Shown: in pieces, positions 16,706-25,504 of the stretch
Position numbering within the stretch: the stretch's first letter is position 1
Layout: each line of letters opens with the position of its first letter
Origin: Stutzerimonas kunmingensis
Lineage (GTDB): Bacteria; Pseudomonadota; Gammaproteobacteria; Pseudomonadales; Pseudomonadaceae
Direction of reading: 5' to 3'
DNA: 64,000 nt
Assembly (NCBI RefSeq): GCF_900114065.1
Contig: NZ_FORS01000001.1
Span: 682,001-746,000 of the forward strand
Notes under the pieces: generated by a model
Database searches by the model: none
Told to the model about the DNA's origin: nothing
What the model saw: only the letters and a program-made list of their open reading frames with translations
Translations under genes and position numbers: made by a program

Positions 16706-17011
16706 ATGAACATCGAACAGATCACCCAACGCCTGCACGCCATCCGCGATCAGAACGACTGGCAGCGCTTTCACAGCCCCAAGAATCTCGCCATGGCCGC
16801 CAGCGTGGAAATGGCCGAGCTGGTGGAAATCTTCCAGTGGCAGACCGAAGACGAGTCGCGCCAGCTCTCAGCCGACAAACTCGAGCATGCCGGTCAGGAA
16901 GTCGGCGACATCCTCATGTACCTGCTCTTGATGTGCAGCGAGCTGGGCATCGATATGGAACAGGCGCTGCTGGCCAAGCTGGCTGACAACGAGCGGCGGT
17001 TCGCCCGATGA
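16706..17011 (+). CDS. MazG-like nucleotide pyrophosphohydrolase
   Basis: A 101-residue all-alpha NTP pyrophosphatase-type protein. The metal-binding helices are visible as ExxE in MAELVEIFQW (about residues 35-45) and ExxD in EVGDILMYLLL (about residues 67-77). Small MazG-like proteins hydrolyse non-canonical or excess (d)NTPs; the substrate here is not known. The stop overlaps the start of cmoM by four bases (ATGA), so the two are coupled. Confidence 0.85.
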   Translation: MNIEQITQRLHAIRDQNDWQRFHSPKNLAMAASVEMAELVEIFQWQTEDESRQLSADKLEHAGQEVGDILMYLLLMCSELGIDMEQALLAKLADNERRFAR

Positions 17012-17757
17012 GCGATCGGCATTTCGACGAGCTGGCGACGCGCTTCGCCGAGAAGATCTACGGCGGCGCCAAGGGCGCGATCCGCCTTGCCGTGCTGCAG
17101 GCCGACCTGACGGAAGCCCTGCCGCAACGGCCACTGCGGGTGCTGGATATCGGCGCCGGCCTCGGCCATATGAGTCTGTGGCTGGCTCAGCAGGGCCATG
17201 ATGTGACCCTGGCAGAACCGGCAGAGCCGATGCTGGAAGGCGCGCGCAAACAGTTTGCCGCAGCCGGCCAGCAGGCAACCTTCATTCAGGCGCCCTGGCA
17301 GACAGTCGAAAGCCAGGTCGAGGGCCGTTTCGATCTGGTGATCTGCCACGCGGTGCTGGAATGGCTGGCCGAGCCCCAGGCGATCCTGCCGGTGCTGCAT
17401 CGCCTGACATCGGCCGATGGCTGGCTATCGCTGGCCTTCTACAACCGCGACGCGTTGATCTACCGCAACCTGCTCAAGGGCCATTTCAAGAAGCTGCGCA
17501 GCCAGACCTATGCCGGCGAGCGCCAGAGCCTGACGCCTCAGCAGCCGCTGGACCCACGCGAGCTGGCGGCGCAACTCGCACCGCACTGGCAGGTCGAAAC
17601 AACCAGTGGCGTGCGCGTATTCCATGACTACATGCCCGCCGATTTCCAGGCCCGCACCGAGCCGGCCGAACTGATCGAGATGGAGCTGGCCTACCGCCGC
17701 CATCCACAATTTGCCGGTCTCGGGCGCTACCTGCACTGGATGTGTCGGCCGCTCTGA
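17008..17757 (+). CDS. cmoM: tRNA 5-carboxymethoxyuridine methyltransferase CmoM (SmtA)
   Basis: A 249-residue class I SAM methyltransferase. Motif I is VLDIGAGLGHMSLWLAQQG and the motif II acidic residue lies in VTLAEPAEPML. The C-terminal segment RNLLKGHFKKLRSQ and LTPQQPLDP is characteristic of CmoM, which methylates cmo5U at position 34 of certain tRNAs. It overlaps the MazG-like gene by four bases. A generic SAM methyltransferase is the fallback, but the C-terminal match makes CmoM likely. Confidence 0.85.
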   Translation: MSDRHFDELATRFAEKIYGGAKGAIRLAVLQADLTEALPQRPLRVLDIGAGLGHMSLWLAQQGHDVTLAEPAEPMLEGARKQFAAAGQQATFIQAPWQTVESQVEGRFDLVICHAVLEWLAEPQAILPVLHRLTSADGWLSLAFYNRDALIYRNLLKGHFKKLRSQTYAGERQSLTPQQPLDPRELAAQLAPHWQVETTSGVRVFHDYMPADFQARTEPAELIEMELAYRRHPQFAGLGRYLHWMCRPL

Positions 17758-17775
17758 GCCGACCGGGAGGTACCG

Positions 17776-18384
17776 ATGTCGATCCGCGCCATGCTGCCGG
17801 TGCTCTGCCTGGGCCTTGCAGCCTGCCAGAGCCAGAACCCCTATACCGACGAATCCGCGCCGATTCCTCCGGCGCCACCTATCGAGCAGATCCAGTCACC
17901 GGTCTATCCGGCGGCACCACGGGACTTCTCCAGCTACCAGAACTGGAGCTGGCAAGCCCCACCGGCCGGCACCGCGTCGATCACCGGTGAGGAGCTGCAG
18001 GAAATGGTCGCCGGCGCGCTCGATCAACTCGGCTTGCGCCCTGCGCAGGCCGAGCGCAAGGGCGAGCTGTTGATCAGCGCCCGCGCCAGCAAGGAGACCC
18101 GCATTCGGCAGACTTACGATGATTACGGCCCGCATGTCGGCGTAGACCGCTACGGTGGTGGCTACGGGTACGGCTCAGGTTATGGCGTGGGGACGAGCGT
18201 ACCCATCGTGCGTAACTACGAGGAAGAGGTGCTCTCGGTGCGTATCGAGATGTTCGACGCGGCTTCCGGCCAATCGATCTGGAGCAATCGCGCCGAAGCA
18301 CGTAGCGGCGGTAGCCGCGCCAAGCAGCAGGATGCGCTGCGCGAGGCGGTGCAGCGGGCGCTGGCGGACTACCCGCCGCGCTGA
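17776..18384 (+). CDS. DUF4136 lipoprotein (first of two)
   Basis: A 202-residue predicted lipoprotein with lipobox LGLAAC at residues 15-20. The DUF4136 core follows: DFSSYQNWSWQ, a segment predicting that the gene product assembles around LGLRPAQAERKGELLISA, a glycine/tyrosine-rich stretch (YGGGYGYGSGYGVG), and the closing VRIEMFDAASGQSIWSNRAEA. The function of the family is unknown. The next gene is a paralogue with the same architecture. It lies 18 bases after cmoM and may be cotranscribed with it. Confidence 0.85.
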   Translation: MSIRAMLPVLCLGLAACQSQNPYTDESAPIPPAPPIEQIQSPVYPAAPRDFSSYQNWSWQAPPAGTASITGEELQEMVAGALDQLGLRPAQAERKGELLISARASKETRIRQTYDDYGPHVGVDRYGGGYGYGSGYGVGTSVPIVRNYEEEVLSVRIEMFDAASGQSIWSNRAEARSGGSRAKQQDALREAVQRALADYPPR

Positions 18385-18456
18385 GCGTGACAGCGATGCA
18401 GACTCAGCACCGCGCCGAGGCCTAGACTGAACAGATTCCACCCCCGGAGAACGATC

Positions 18457-19014
18457 ATGTTGCGCTGCCTGTTGCTTATACCTCTGCTCTTCGCGCTCGC
18501 CGCCTGCCAGGGCCCGCAGGTGCAGCGCGATTTTGATCCGACGCGGGATTTCTCGGCCTATCGGGCCTGGGGCTGGCAGGAACCGGCGTTGCAGTATCGA
18601 CCTGATGATCCAAGAATCAAAAGCGACCTCACCGAACAACGCATTCGCGCGGCGATCGCCGAACAGCTCGATCAGCAGGGAATGCGTCCCGCGACGGCCG
18701 GCAAAGCGGCGGACCTCAAGGTGCAGGCCTGGTACATCGTCGACCAGCGCACCCAGCAGTACACGACCACCTCCGGCGCCTGGGGCAATCCCTGGTACGG
18801 CTACTGGGGTGGGCCGATGTTCACCGACACCCGCACCATCGACTATCAGGTCGGCACGTTGCAGATCGACCTGTATGACGCCGCTGACGGCAAACTGGTC
18901 TGGCGCGGCAGCGCCGAGCAGACCCTGAGCAACCGCCAGGGCACCCCCGAGCAACGCGCCGGTAGCATGCGCGAGCTGGTGACACGGGTGCTGTCGCAAT
19001 ACCCGCCGCACTGA
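18457..19014 (+). CDS. DUF4136 lipoprotein (second of two)
   Basis: A 185-residue predicted lipoprotein with lipobox FALAAC at residues 12-17. It shares with its neighbour the order DFSAYRAWGWQ, IRAAIAEQLDQQGMRPA, an aromatic/glycine-rich stretch (GNPWYGYWGGP) and LQIDLYDAADGKLVWRGSAE. The two are clearly tandem paralogues that have diverged considerably. GGAGA lies just upstream of the ATG. The function is unknown; an envelope location is implied by the lipid anchor. Confidence 0.85.
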   Translation: MLRCLLLIPLLFALAACQGPQVQRDFDPTRDFSAYRAWGWQEPALQYRPDDPRIKSDLTEQRIRAAIAEQLDQQGMRPATAGKAADLKVQAWYIVDQRTQQYTTTSGAWGNPWYGYWGGPMFTDTRTIDYQVGTLQIDLYDAADGKLVWRGSAEQTLSNRQGTPEQRAGSMRELVTRVLSQYPPH

Positions 19015-19041
19015 GCCAAGCACAGCGAACCGCTGTCCCGC

Positions 19042-19070
19042 TATGGCGAGTCGTATCCCGGCTCGCCATA
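19042..19070. repeat. Perfect 9-bp inverted repeat downstream of the DUF4136 pair
   Basis: TATGGCGAG (19042-19050) and CTCGCCATA (19062-19070) are separated by 11 bases. No T run follows, so a classic terminator is not supported. It could be a hairpin in the transcript or an operator for the YdcZ-like gene that starts 30 bases later. Confidence 0.4.
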
Positions 19071-19099
19071 CTGTCGCGCCCTGATTCCGGAGATCCGAA

Positions 19100-19549
19100 A
19101 TGCCTGCCGTTGCCTGGTGGTTACTCACCCTTCCGTTCATTGCCGGCGCGATGCTGCCCCTGCAGGCCGGAATCAACGGCCAGGTCGCGCGTCACCTCGG
19201 CAACGTGATGGGCGCGGCACTGCTTTCGTTCACCGTGGGCACGCTGGCACTGTTCGTCATCGTGGCAGTCCAGCGCGATATCCCGGCGTTGCAGACGCTG
19301 AAGGGCCTGCACTGGTCGCACTGGTGTGGTGGGCTGCTGGGGGCCTTTTTCATCGCCACGGCCGCCTTCGCCGCACCGCGCACGGGAGCGTTGCTGTTCA
19401 TGGCGCTATTGCTGGCCGGCCAGCTGTTCGTCGCCTTGCTGCTGGATCACTTCGGCTGGGCCGGCTTTCGCCAGTCCAGCATCAGCTTCGGCAAGGTCTC
19501 CGGTCTGCTGCTGATCTTCGCCGGCGTCTGGCTGATCCAGCGCGGCTAG
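19100..19549 (+). CDS. DMT-superfamily YdcZ-like (DUF606) membrane protein
   Basis: A 149-residue integral membrane protein with about five hydrophobic segments. The signature AGAMLPLQAGINGQVARHLG near the N-terminus and SFTVGTLALFVIV are typical of the DUF606/YdcZ family, half-size members of the drug/metabolite transporter superfamily. The substrate is unknown. GGAGAT lies 8 bases upstream of the start. The stop is 17 bases from the end of the convergent YjiK-like gene. Confidence 0.82.
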   Translation: MPAVAWWLLTLPFIAGAMLPLQAGINGQVARHLGNVMGAALLSFTVGTLALFVIVAVQRDIPALQTLKGLHWSHWCGGLLGAFFIATAAFAAPRTGALLFMALLLAGQLFVALLLDHFGWAGFRQSSISFGKVSGLLLIFAGVWLIQRG

Positions 19550-19566
19550 CAGGTGCGCGGCGGGCG

Positions 19567-20499
19567 TCACTCGTGCTCGAAGGCGTAGAACAGGTTGGGC
19601 TCGCTGACCAGGTATAGATTGCCCTGTGCATCGAAGGTCATCCCTTCGGCCTGCGGCACGCTGCGCTCGAGTCCGGCAAACCCGCTCCAGAGCGAGCGGA
19701 AGCTGACCAGCTCGCCCTCGGCGTCGAGTTCCAGCATCATCTTCGCCTCGTCGCTGAGCAGCACCAGATGGCCGGTACGCTCCTCGAAGTGCACCGAGGA
19801 CAGATCACTGGCCATGTCCAGCTTCTCGATCCAGGCCTCACGGTCGATGATCTTGATGTCCATGCCACCTGCCAGACTGCGCTTGATGCCCTGGATCTCG
19901 TAGAGCTTGCGCGGTGAATGCTCCTTGACCACGAACAGGCGATCACCGGCGCGGTCGTACCCGACGCCCTCGAAACCGGTATTGTCCGCGTCGTTTAGGG
20001 CCAGGGTAATGGAGCGGGCATCGGTACGCTGCAGCGGACCGGCAATCCTGGGAACCTGCACGATCACCAGCGACTGCTTACGCTCCTCGGTCAACACCAG
20101 CAGGTCATCACCCAGATAGGTCACGCCCTCTACGTCCTGGAACCCGCGCAGCGGGTAGCGCGCGAGGAAGCCGCCATCCTTGTCCAGCGCCAGCAGCTCT
20201 TCGGGGTTATTGACGACGCCCCAGAGATGATCGCGGCGTTCGTCATAGGTCAACCCGGAAAGATTGTCTTCCACCGTGGCCACCGGCAGCGCGTCGATCT
20301 TCACCCGGTATTCGGGTAGCCAGAGGCTGTGCCTTTCCCAGCTGCTTTCATGCCAGGTGGTTTTCAGCGTATAGAACAGCCGCTCGTCCAGATGAGTGGC
20401 GGTAACAACGTAGAGCAGGCCGAAAAAGACGCAGCCATAGGCCCAGGCCGGGCGCAGTGTCTTGATTCGTTCCAGGCGCGCTCTGGCAATGGCCAGCAT
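19567..20499 (-). CDS. SdiA-regulated domain (YjiK-like) membrane-anchored protein
   Basis: A 310-residue protein with one N-terminal membrane segment (AYGCVFFGLLYVVTAT). A beta-propeller-like SdiA-regulated domain follows: DNLSGLTYDERRDHLWGVVN, the phytase/SMP-30-like repeats YPLRGFQDVEGVTYLGDD, GFEGVGYDRAGDRLFVVKE and the closing QAEGMTFDAQGNLYLVSEPN. E. coli YjiK is the named relative; its function is unknown. Start 20499 is chosen because the membrane anchor and homology begin there; an upstream in-frame extension is low-complexity and lacks a ribosome site. The propeller probably faces the periplasm. Confidence 0.82.
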   Translation of the reverse strand: MLAIARARLERIKTLRPAWAYGCVFFGLLYVVTATHLDERLFYTLKTTWHESSWERHSLWLPEYRVKIDALPVATVEDNLSGLTYDERRDHLWGVVNNPEELLALDKDGGFLARYPLRGFQDVEGVTYLGDDLLVLTEERKQSLVIVQVPRIAGPLQRTDARSITLALNDADNTGFEGVGYDRAGDRLFVVKEHSPRKLYEIQGIKRSLAGGMDIKIIDREAWIEKLDMASDLSSVHFEERTGHLVLLSDEAKMMLELDAEGELVSFRSLWSGFAGLERSVPQAEGMTFDAQGNLYLVSEPNLFYAFEHE

Positions 20500-20728
20500 C
20501 GTTGGTCTTCTCGTTCTGGGAATGGTAGGCAGGCTGCCTGGCGCTTGTTGCAGTTGCATGAAGGTCGGGAACGCATGATGCGCTAAGGACTCACAGCGAC
20601 ATTCCGACCGCCTCCTGCCCTGGTGGTTCCAGCGCAGCGCGGCCGTTCGGAACTCTCGGGCGCACTCGAGAGCCCAATGCCCAGAGCCGTGCTTGGGCAC
20701 CGCAATCGAACGTTCAGGAGAGTGAGAC

Positions 20729-21022
20729 ATGCGGGTAGAAGGATTCTTCGAATGGCTGGGACAGGCGCTGGGCGCGGTCATACGTTTCATCGTCGAGGCG
20801 CTGGGCGACTTCTTCGGCCTGTTTGCCAGGGCCGGACACAATTTCCTCGAGGGGTTGTCGCGTACGCTGGGCATGGACCGCTCGCTGATCAGCCTGGTAG
20901 CACTGGCGATCGGCCTGATGTTGCTGGTTGCGGCGGTCCGCGCGTTCTTTCGCGGCTCGATCATCGGCGGGCTGATCTGGCTGTTCCTCGGGCTGTGGCT
21001 GCTGAGCTGGTTGATTCACTGA
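20729..21022 (+). CDS. Small membrane protein of unknown function
   Basis: A 97-residue protein preceded by AGGAGAG. The first half is amphipathic and aromatic-rich (FFEWLGQALGAVIRFIVEAL, FFGLFARAGHNFLEG). The second half contains two hydrophobic segments (SLVALAIGLMLLVAAVRAFF and IIGGLIWLFLGLWLLSWL). I do not recognise a family with confidence. It stands alone between the divergent YjiK-like gene and the MATE exporter gene. Confidence 0.7.
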   Translation: MRVEGFFEWLGQALGAVIRFIVEALGDFFGLFARAGHNFLEGLSRTLGMDRSLISLVALAIGLMLLVAAVRAFFRGSIIGGLIWLFLGLWLLSWLIH

Positions 21023-21098
21023 CGCGCAGCCTAAAGCTCGGACTTTCCCTCTTTCATTGCATGCCACGTATAGTGCCGGGCCGTCCCGGAGGCCCGTA

Positions 21099-22472
21099 AT
21101 GCCCAGCTTGCTCGTCGCCTGGCGCCACGCACCGACCCATAACAAAGTGTGGGCGCTGGCGGCGCCGATGATCCTGTCGAACCTTTCCGTTCCGCTGGTC
21201 GCACTGGTGGACAGCAGCGTAATCGGCCATCTGCCGCACGCGCATCAGCTGGGCGCAGTGGCGGTCGGCGGTAGCCTGTATACGCTGCTGGTGTGGGTGA
21301 TGGGCTTTCTGCGCATGGGCACGACGGGCTTCGCCGCCCAGGCGGCCGGCCGCAAAGACGGCGCTGCTTTGCGCCAGATACTGCTGCAAGGGTTGCTGCT
21401 GGCACTGGGCTTCGCGCTATTGCTAGGTGTAATAGGCGTCCCACTGAAGGGCATAGCCCTGCAACTCATGCAGCCCTCGGCCGAACTGGACGAACTCACC
21501 CGTGACTATTTCCACACGCGGCTGTTCGGCCTGCCCGCGGCGCTGGCCAGCTATGCACTGATCGGCTGGTTCCTCGGCACGCAGAATGCGCGCGCGCCAC
21601 TGGCCATCCTGCTGACCACCAATCTGATCAACGTGGCGCTGGACCTGTGGTTCGTACTCGGCCTCGACTGGGGCGTGGCCGGCGCCGCACGCGCCTCGGT
21701 GATCGCCGAATGGAGCGGCGCGCTGCTCGGCCTGGCGCTCACCCGCAACGCGCTGGCCCGCTATCCCGGTCGAATCGATACCCGCGCGCTGCGCCGCTGG
21801 TTGAGCTGGCGGCCGCTGATGGCGGTCAACCGCGACATCTTCCTGCGCTCCCTGGCGCTGCAACTGGTGTTTTTCCTGGTGACGATACAGGGCACGCGGC
21901 TAGGCGATGCGACGGTCGCCGCCAACGCGCTGCTGCTCAACGGCCTGCTGCTGACCGCGCACGCCCTCGATGGATTGGCTCATGCCGTGGAAGCCTTGGC
22001 CGGGCATGCCATCGGTGCCCGCAACCGCGACGCACTGCAGCGAGTGATGGTGGTCGCCGGGGGCTGGTCGTTGCTGGCCAGCGTCGCCTTCGGCCTGTTC
22101 TTCCTGCTTGGCGGCCACCTATTTATCCAGCTGCAGACCGACATTCCCAAGGTCCGCGCGACCGCGCTGATCTACCTGCCCTACCTGGCGGCGTTGCCGC
22201 TGATTGCGGTCTGGAGCTATCTGCTCGACGGGTTGTTCATCGGTGCAACCCGCGCGCGGGAGATGCGCAACAGCATGCTCCTAGCGGTAGGCCTGACGCT
22301 GCCACTGGGCTGGCTGCTGCAAGGGCTTGGCAATCACGGGTTGTGGCTGGCGTTTCTGAGCTTCATGCTGATGCGCGGCGTCTGCCTGGGCGTGCTCGCT
22401 CAGCGCCTGCAGCGCCGCGGAGCCTGGTTTAACATGGGCGCGCCGAGCACCACACACTCCGAAGGACACTGA
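21099..22472 (+). CDS. dinF: MATE family efflux transporter (DinF-like)
   Basis: A 457-residue multidrug/toxin extrusion transporter with about twelve membrane segments in two six-helix halves. The N-terminal LAAPMILSNLSVPLVALVDS and AVAVGGSLYTLLVWVMGFLRMGTTGF are typical of the DinF branch. Substrates are probably exchanged against Na+ or H+. Start 21099 is chosen because GGAGG lies 7 bases upstream; a longer frame to 21057 lacks this. It is followed after two bases by the DUF2214 gene, so the two are probably cotranscribed. No LexA box was evident upstream. Confidence 0.88.
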   Translation: MPSLLVAWRHAPTHNKVWALAAPMILSNLSVPLVALVDSSVIGHLPHAHQLGAVAVGGSLYTLLVWVMGFLRMGTTGFAAQAAGRKDGAALRQILLQGLLLALGFALLLGVIGVPLKGIALQLMQPSAELDELTRDYFHTRLFGLPAALASYALIGWFLGTQNARAPLAILLTTNLINVALDLWFVLGLDWGVAGAARASVIAEWSGALLGLALTRNALARYPGRIDTRALRRWLSWRPLMAVNRDIFLRSLALQLVFFLVTIQGTRLGDATVAANALLLNGLLLTAHALDGLAHAVEALAGHAIGARNRDALQRVMVVAGGWSLLASVAFGLFFLLGGHLFIQLQTDIPKVRATALIYLPYLAALPLIAVWSYLLDGLFIGATRAREMRNSMLLAVGLTLPLGWLLQGLGNHGLWLAFLSFMLMRGVCLGVLAQRLQRRGAWFNMGAPSTTHSEGH

Positions 22473-22474
22473 AC

Positions 22475-22933
22475 ATGGCCTACGCCATCGCCGCCTACCT
22501 GCATTTTCTGGCGATATTCCTGCTCTTTGCCCTGCTGCTGCTGGAACACCAGCTGTTCCGTCAGCCGCTGACGCTGGAGCGAGCGCGCAGCCTGTTCCGT
22601 ATCGACATCGCCTTCGGTATCACCGCGGCGGCGGTACTGGCCAGCGGAGCGGCCCGGGCCATCCTCTATGGCAAAGGCCTGGACTACTACCTGAAGAACA
22701 GCCTGTTCCACGCCAAGATCGGCCTGTTCGTGGTGGTCGCGGTGCTCTCCATCTATCCGACCCTGACGTTCCTGCGCTGGCGCCCGGCCTTGTCCGCAGG
22801 CCAGGCACCGATCATGTCGGACAGCAGCGCCAGGTGGGTCAAGCTGACCATCCGCCTGGAGCTGCTGCTACTCCTGCTGATCCCCTTGCTGGCGTCGCTG
22901 ATGTCACGAGGCTTTGGCGTAATGCCCGGCTGA
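22475..22933 (+). CDS. DUF2214 family membrane protein
   Basis: A 152-residue protein with four hydrophobic segments and the family pattern HFLAIFLLFALLLLEHQLFR near the start, then IDIAFGITAAAVLASGAARA and YYLKNSLFHAKIGLFVVV. Its function is unknown. It starts two bases after the MATE gene stop. Its own stop codon lies in the loop of a 7-bp hairpin (GCCCGGC-TGAC-GCCGGGC, 22924-22941), which may serve as a weak terminator shared with the convergent speA. Confidence 0.85.
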   Translation: MAYAIAAYLHFLAIFLLFALLLLEHQLFRQPLTLERARSLFRIDIAFGITAAAVLASGAARAILYGKGLDYYLKNSLFHAKIGLFVVVAVLSIYPTLTFLRWRPALSAGQAPIMSDSSARWVKLTIRLELLLLLLIPLLASLMSRGFGVMPG

Positions 22934-22948
22934 CGCCGGGCTCGCGGC

Positions 22949-24862
22949 TCAAGGCGTCAGATAGGACGACCGCGTCAGCCCCAGACGCAACGCGTCGATG
23001 TACTGGGTGCGCTCCTTGGCGCTCAGCTTGGCGCTGGCAACCTTGTCGCGGTAGTAGGTCATCAGCTCCTCGGGCGACAGGTGCACGTAGCGCAGCATGT
23101 CCTCGATGGTGTCGTGGGTCTCGATGCCCGCGTGGTAGTAGCTGCCGTCCTCACGCTGATAGACGTTCACCGAGTCGGTATCGCCGAACAGGTTGTGCAT
23201 GTCGCCGAGAATCTCCTGATAGGCACCGACCAGGAACACTCCGAGGAAGTACTCCTCGCCAGGCGCGACCTCGTGCACCGGCATGCTGCTTTCGATGCTC
23301 TGCTCGTCGACGTAGTGCTTGATCTTGCCATCCGAGTCGCAGGTCAGGTCCTGCAGCACAGCGCGCCGCACCGGCTCCTCGCTCAGCCGCTGCAGCGGCA
23401 CGATCGGCAGGATCTGGTCGATCGCCCAGGTATCCGGAAGGCTCTGGAATACCGAGAAATTGCAGATGTACTTGTCCGCCAGCTTGTCGTTGAGCTCGTC
23501 GAGCACTGCCCGATGCGAGCGCTGGCGGGCCTTCAGCTGGTTGTACAGGCGGCGACAGATGGCGAAGTAGCTCTGCTCGGCCAGTGCCTTCTGCGCCAGC
23601 GTCAGCTTGCCGGAGGCGTACTGCGCGCTGGACTCGCTCATGTAGTGGGTAGCGCGCCAGTAGGTCTCGGTGACCATTTCCGGGTCGGTCGGTCCGAGCA
23701 GGTCGGCCAGCGATTGCACGATCTCCGGCAGTTCGTCGTAGTTGTCGATCACCGGCAGCTCATCGTTGTGCCGCTCGACGTCGGTGACCTGCATGACCAG
23801 CACCGCATGATGCGCGGTCATCGCCCGCCCGCTTTCGGAGAAGATGTTCGGGTGCGGCAGGCCCTGTGCCTCGCAGAACTCCTTGAGCATGCCGACCACG
23901 GTACCGGCGTATTCGTCGATGTCGTAGTTGATCGAGCTGGCATTGCGCGAGTGGGTACCGTCGTAATCGACCCCCAGACCGCCGCCGACATCGATGTAAT
24001 CCACCGGCAGGTTCAACGCCCGTAGCTCGGCGTAGTAACGAATCGCCTCACGGAAGCCCTGACGGTAGTCGGCCAGATTGGCGATCTGCGAGCCCATGTG
24101 GAAGTGCAGCAAGCGGATGCCCTGATCCATTTCCGCCGCACGAAAGCGCTCTATCACCGAAAGCAACTGCGCCGCAGACAAGCCGAACTTCGACCGCTCA
24201 CCACCAGTGTCAGCCCACTTGGACGATGCCAGCGACGACAGGCGCACGCGCAGGCCGACCTGCGGCGTCAGCTTCAGCTCGTTGGCCTCCTCGATCACCA
24301 GCCCGACCTCGGACTCCTTCTCGATGACAATGAATACCTTGTGGCCGAGCTTCTGGCCCATCAGTGCCAGGCGGATGAACTCGCGATCCTTGTAGCCATT
24401 GCAGACGATGGTGCCGCCCTTCGGCGCCAGTGCCAGCACCGCCATCAGCTCCGGCTTGGAGCCGGCCTCCAGGCCGATGGAAACGTTCTGCGTGGCGATG
24501 ATGTTCTCTACCACCGCTTCCTGCTGGTTGACCTTGATCGGGTACAACGCGGTGTACTTGCCGGCGTACTCCATGCGCTCGATGTTGGCATCGAAGGCAC
24601 CGGTCAGGCGCCGCACGCGGTCCTGCAGGATGCCGGGGAAACGCACCAGCAACGGCAGCGACAGCCCCGCCTCGCGTAATTGCTCGATCAGGCCGTTGAA
24701 CTCGATCGGCTCGCCGCTCGGCCCTTGAGGGCGCACTTCGACATTGCCCTGGTCGTTGATTGCGAAATACCCAGCGCCCCAGTGGCGGATACCGTAGATG
24801 CTGCGGCTGTCGGCAGCGGTCCACTGGCTACCGTCGTCTTTACGTGTGCGTCGTACAGGCAT
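22949..24862 (-). CDS. speA: Biosynthetic arginine decarboxylase
   Basis: A 637-residue PLP enzyme of the fold III decarboxylase family that makes agmatine from arginine, the first step of the agmatine route to putrescine. The PLP lysine lies in [16 protein letters not shown] near residue 105. Later come [17 protein letters not shown], the glycine loop [28 protein letters not shown] and the C-terminal [12 protein letters not shown]. Length is normal for SpeA. Start 24862 (ATG) has GGGAGG 5 bases upstream; a TTG directly before it is less likely. It is distinct from the shorter SpeC at 2761-3924. Confidence 0.96.
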   Translation of the reverse strand: MPVRRTRKDDGSQWTAADSRSIYGIRHWGAGYFAINDQGNVEVRPQGPSGEPIEFNGLIEQLREAGLSLPLLVRFPGILQDRVRRLTGAFDANIERMEYAGKYTALYPIKVNQQEAVVENIIATQNVSIGLEAGSKPELMAVLALAPKGGTIVCNGYKDREFIRLALMGQKLGHKVFIVIEKESEVGLVIEEANELKLTPQVGLRVRLSSLASSKWADTGGERSKFGLSAAQLLSVIERFRAAEMDQGIRLLHFHMGSQIANLADYRQGFREAIRYYAELRALNLPVDYIDVGGGLGVDYDGTHSRNASSINYDIDEYAGTVVGMLKEFCEAQGLPHPNIFSESGRAMTAHHAVLVMQVTDVERHNDELPVIDNYDELPEIVQSLADLLGPTDPEMVTETYWRATHYMSESSAQYASGKLTLAQKALAEQSYFAICRRLYNQLKARQRSHRAVLDELNDKLADKYICNFSVFQSLPDTWAIDQILPIVPLQRLSEEPVRRAVLQDLTCDSDGKIKHYVDEQSIESSMPVHEVAPGEEYFLGVFLVGAYQEILGDMHNLFGDTDSVNVYQREDGSYYHAGIETHDTIEDMLRYVHLSPEELMTYYRDKVASAKLSAKERTQYIDALRLGLTRSSYLTP

Positions 24863-24984
24863 CAAGGCCTCCCGGAAGAAATTGAGTGTTTCGCAGCGAG
24901 CAGAACCGCGCGGCGAAGGCTATGCGGCTTCGACAGCCGATATGCGGAAAATGGTGAAAATCGGTGGAGGTGTCACATCGGTGC

Positions 24985-25356
24985 TCAGCCACCGGACTTC
25001 TTGGCCTTGAAGCCACGTTTGCTCAGCTCGTCGATCAGCAGCTGAACGTGATCACCCTGAATCTCGATGACGCCATCCTTCAGCGCACCACCCGTGCCGC
25101 AGCGACGTTTCAGCGCGCTGGCAAGTTCCTTGAGGTCGGTCTCGGGCAAGGGAACGCCACTGATGGTCGTCACCGTCTTGCCGCCTCGGCCCTTGCTCTC
25201 GCGGCGCACCCGCGCAATACCGTCGCCGTCAGGCAGAACGCTTTGTTTGCAGATGCAACTACCCAGCGGTTGGCTGCACTCAGGACAATGCCGACCGGCA
25301 TCGGTGGAATAGACCAGCCCGCTCAGGCCGGCCAGGGAAGTGGTTTTCTTCGCCAC
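24985..25356 (-). CDS. yciH: SUI1/YciH-family translation initiation factor-like protein
   Basis: A 123-residue protein with an N-terminal zinc-ribbon-like pair C-P-E-C...C-I-C (HCPECSQPLGSCIC, about residues 23-36) and a C-terminal SUI1/eIF1 fold with GKTVTTISGVPL, LKRRCGTGGALKDGVIEIQGDH and LSKRGFKAKKSGG. Its role in bacterial initiation fidelity is inferred from the eIF1 fold and is not settled. The start is GTG at 25356, followed directly by AKKTTSLAGLSGLVYSTD, the conserved family N-terminus; the longer frame upstream is not homologous. It lies upstream of speA on the same strand. Confidence 0.9.
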   Translation of the reverse strand: MAKKTTSLAGLSGLVYSTDAGRHCPECSQPLGSCICKQSVLPDGDGIARVRRESKGRGGKTVTTISGVPLPETDLKELASALKRRCGTGGALKDGVIEIQGDHVQLLIDELSKRGFKAKKSGG

Positions 25357-25504
25357 ACAAACCTCACTCGCCAATCTGGCTCTGCCTGGCAGAGCCGAAG
25401 TGCCGGCTAATTTACCAGCAATGCGAGTTGGTAGCAGAACAGAGTCCGGGCGACGGATATGAAACCCGGACTGCTCGTGAAACCGTAGTACCGCGAAGGG
25501 CCGA

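Noticed and set aside
20500..20964. Extended N-terminus for the YjiK-like protein
   Set aside because: The extension is Arg/Ser/Pro-rich, has no ribosome site and precedes a clear membrane-anchor start.
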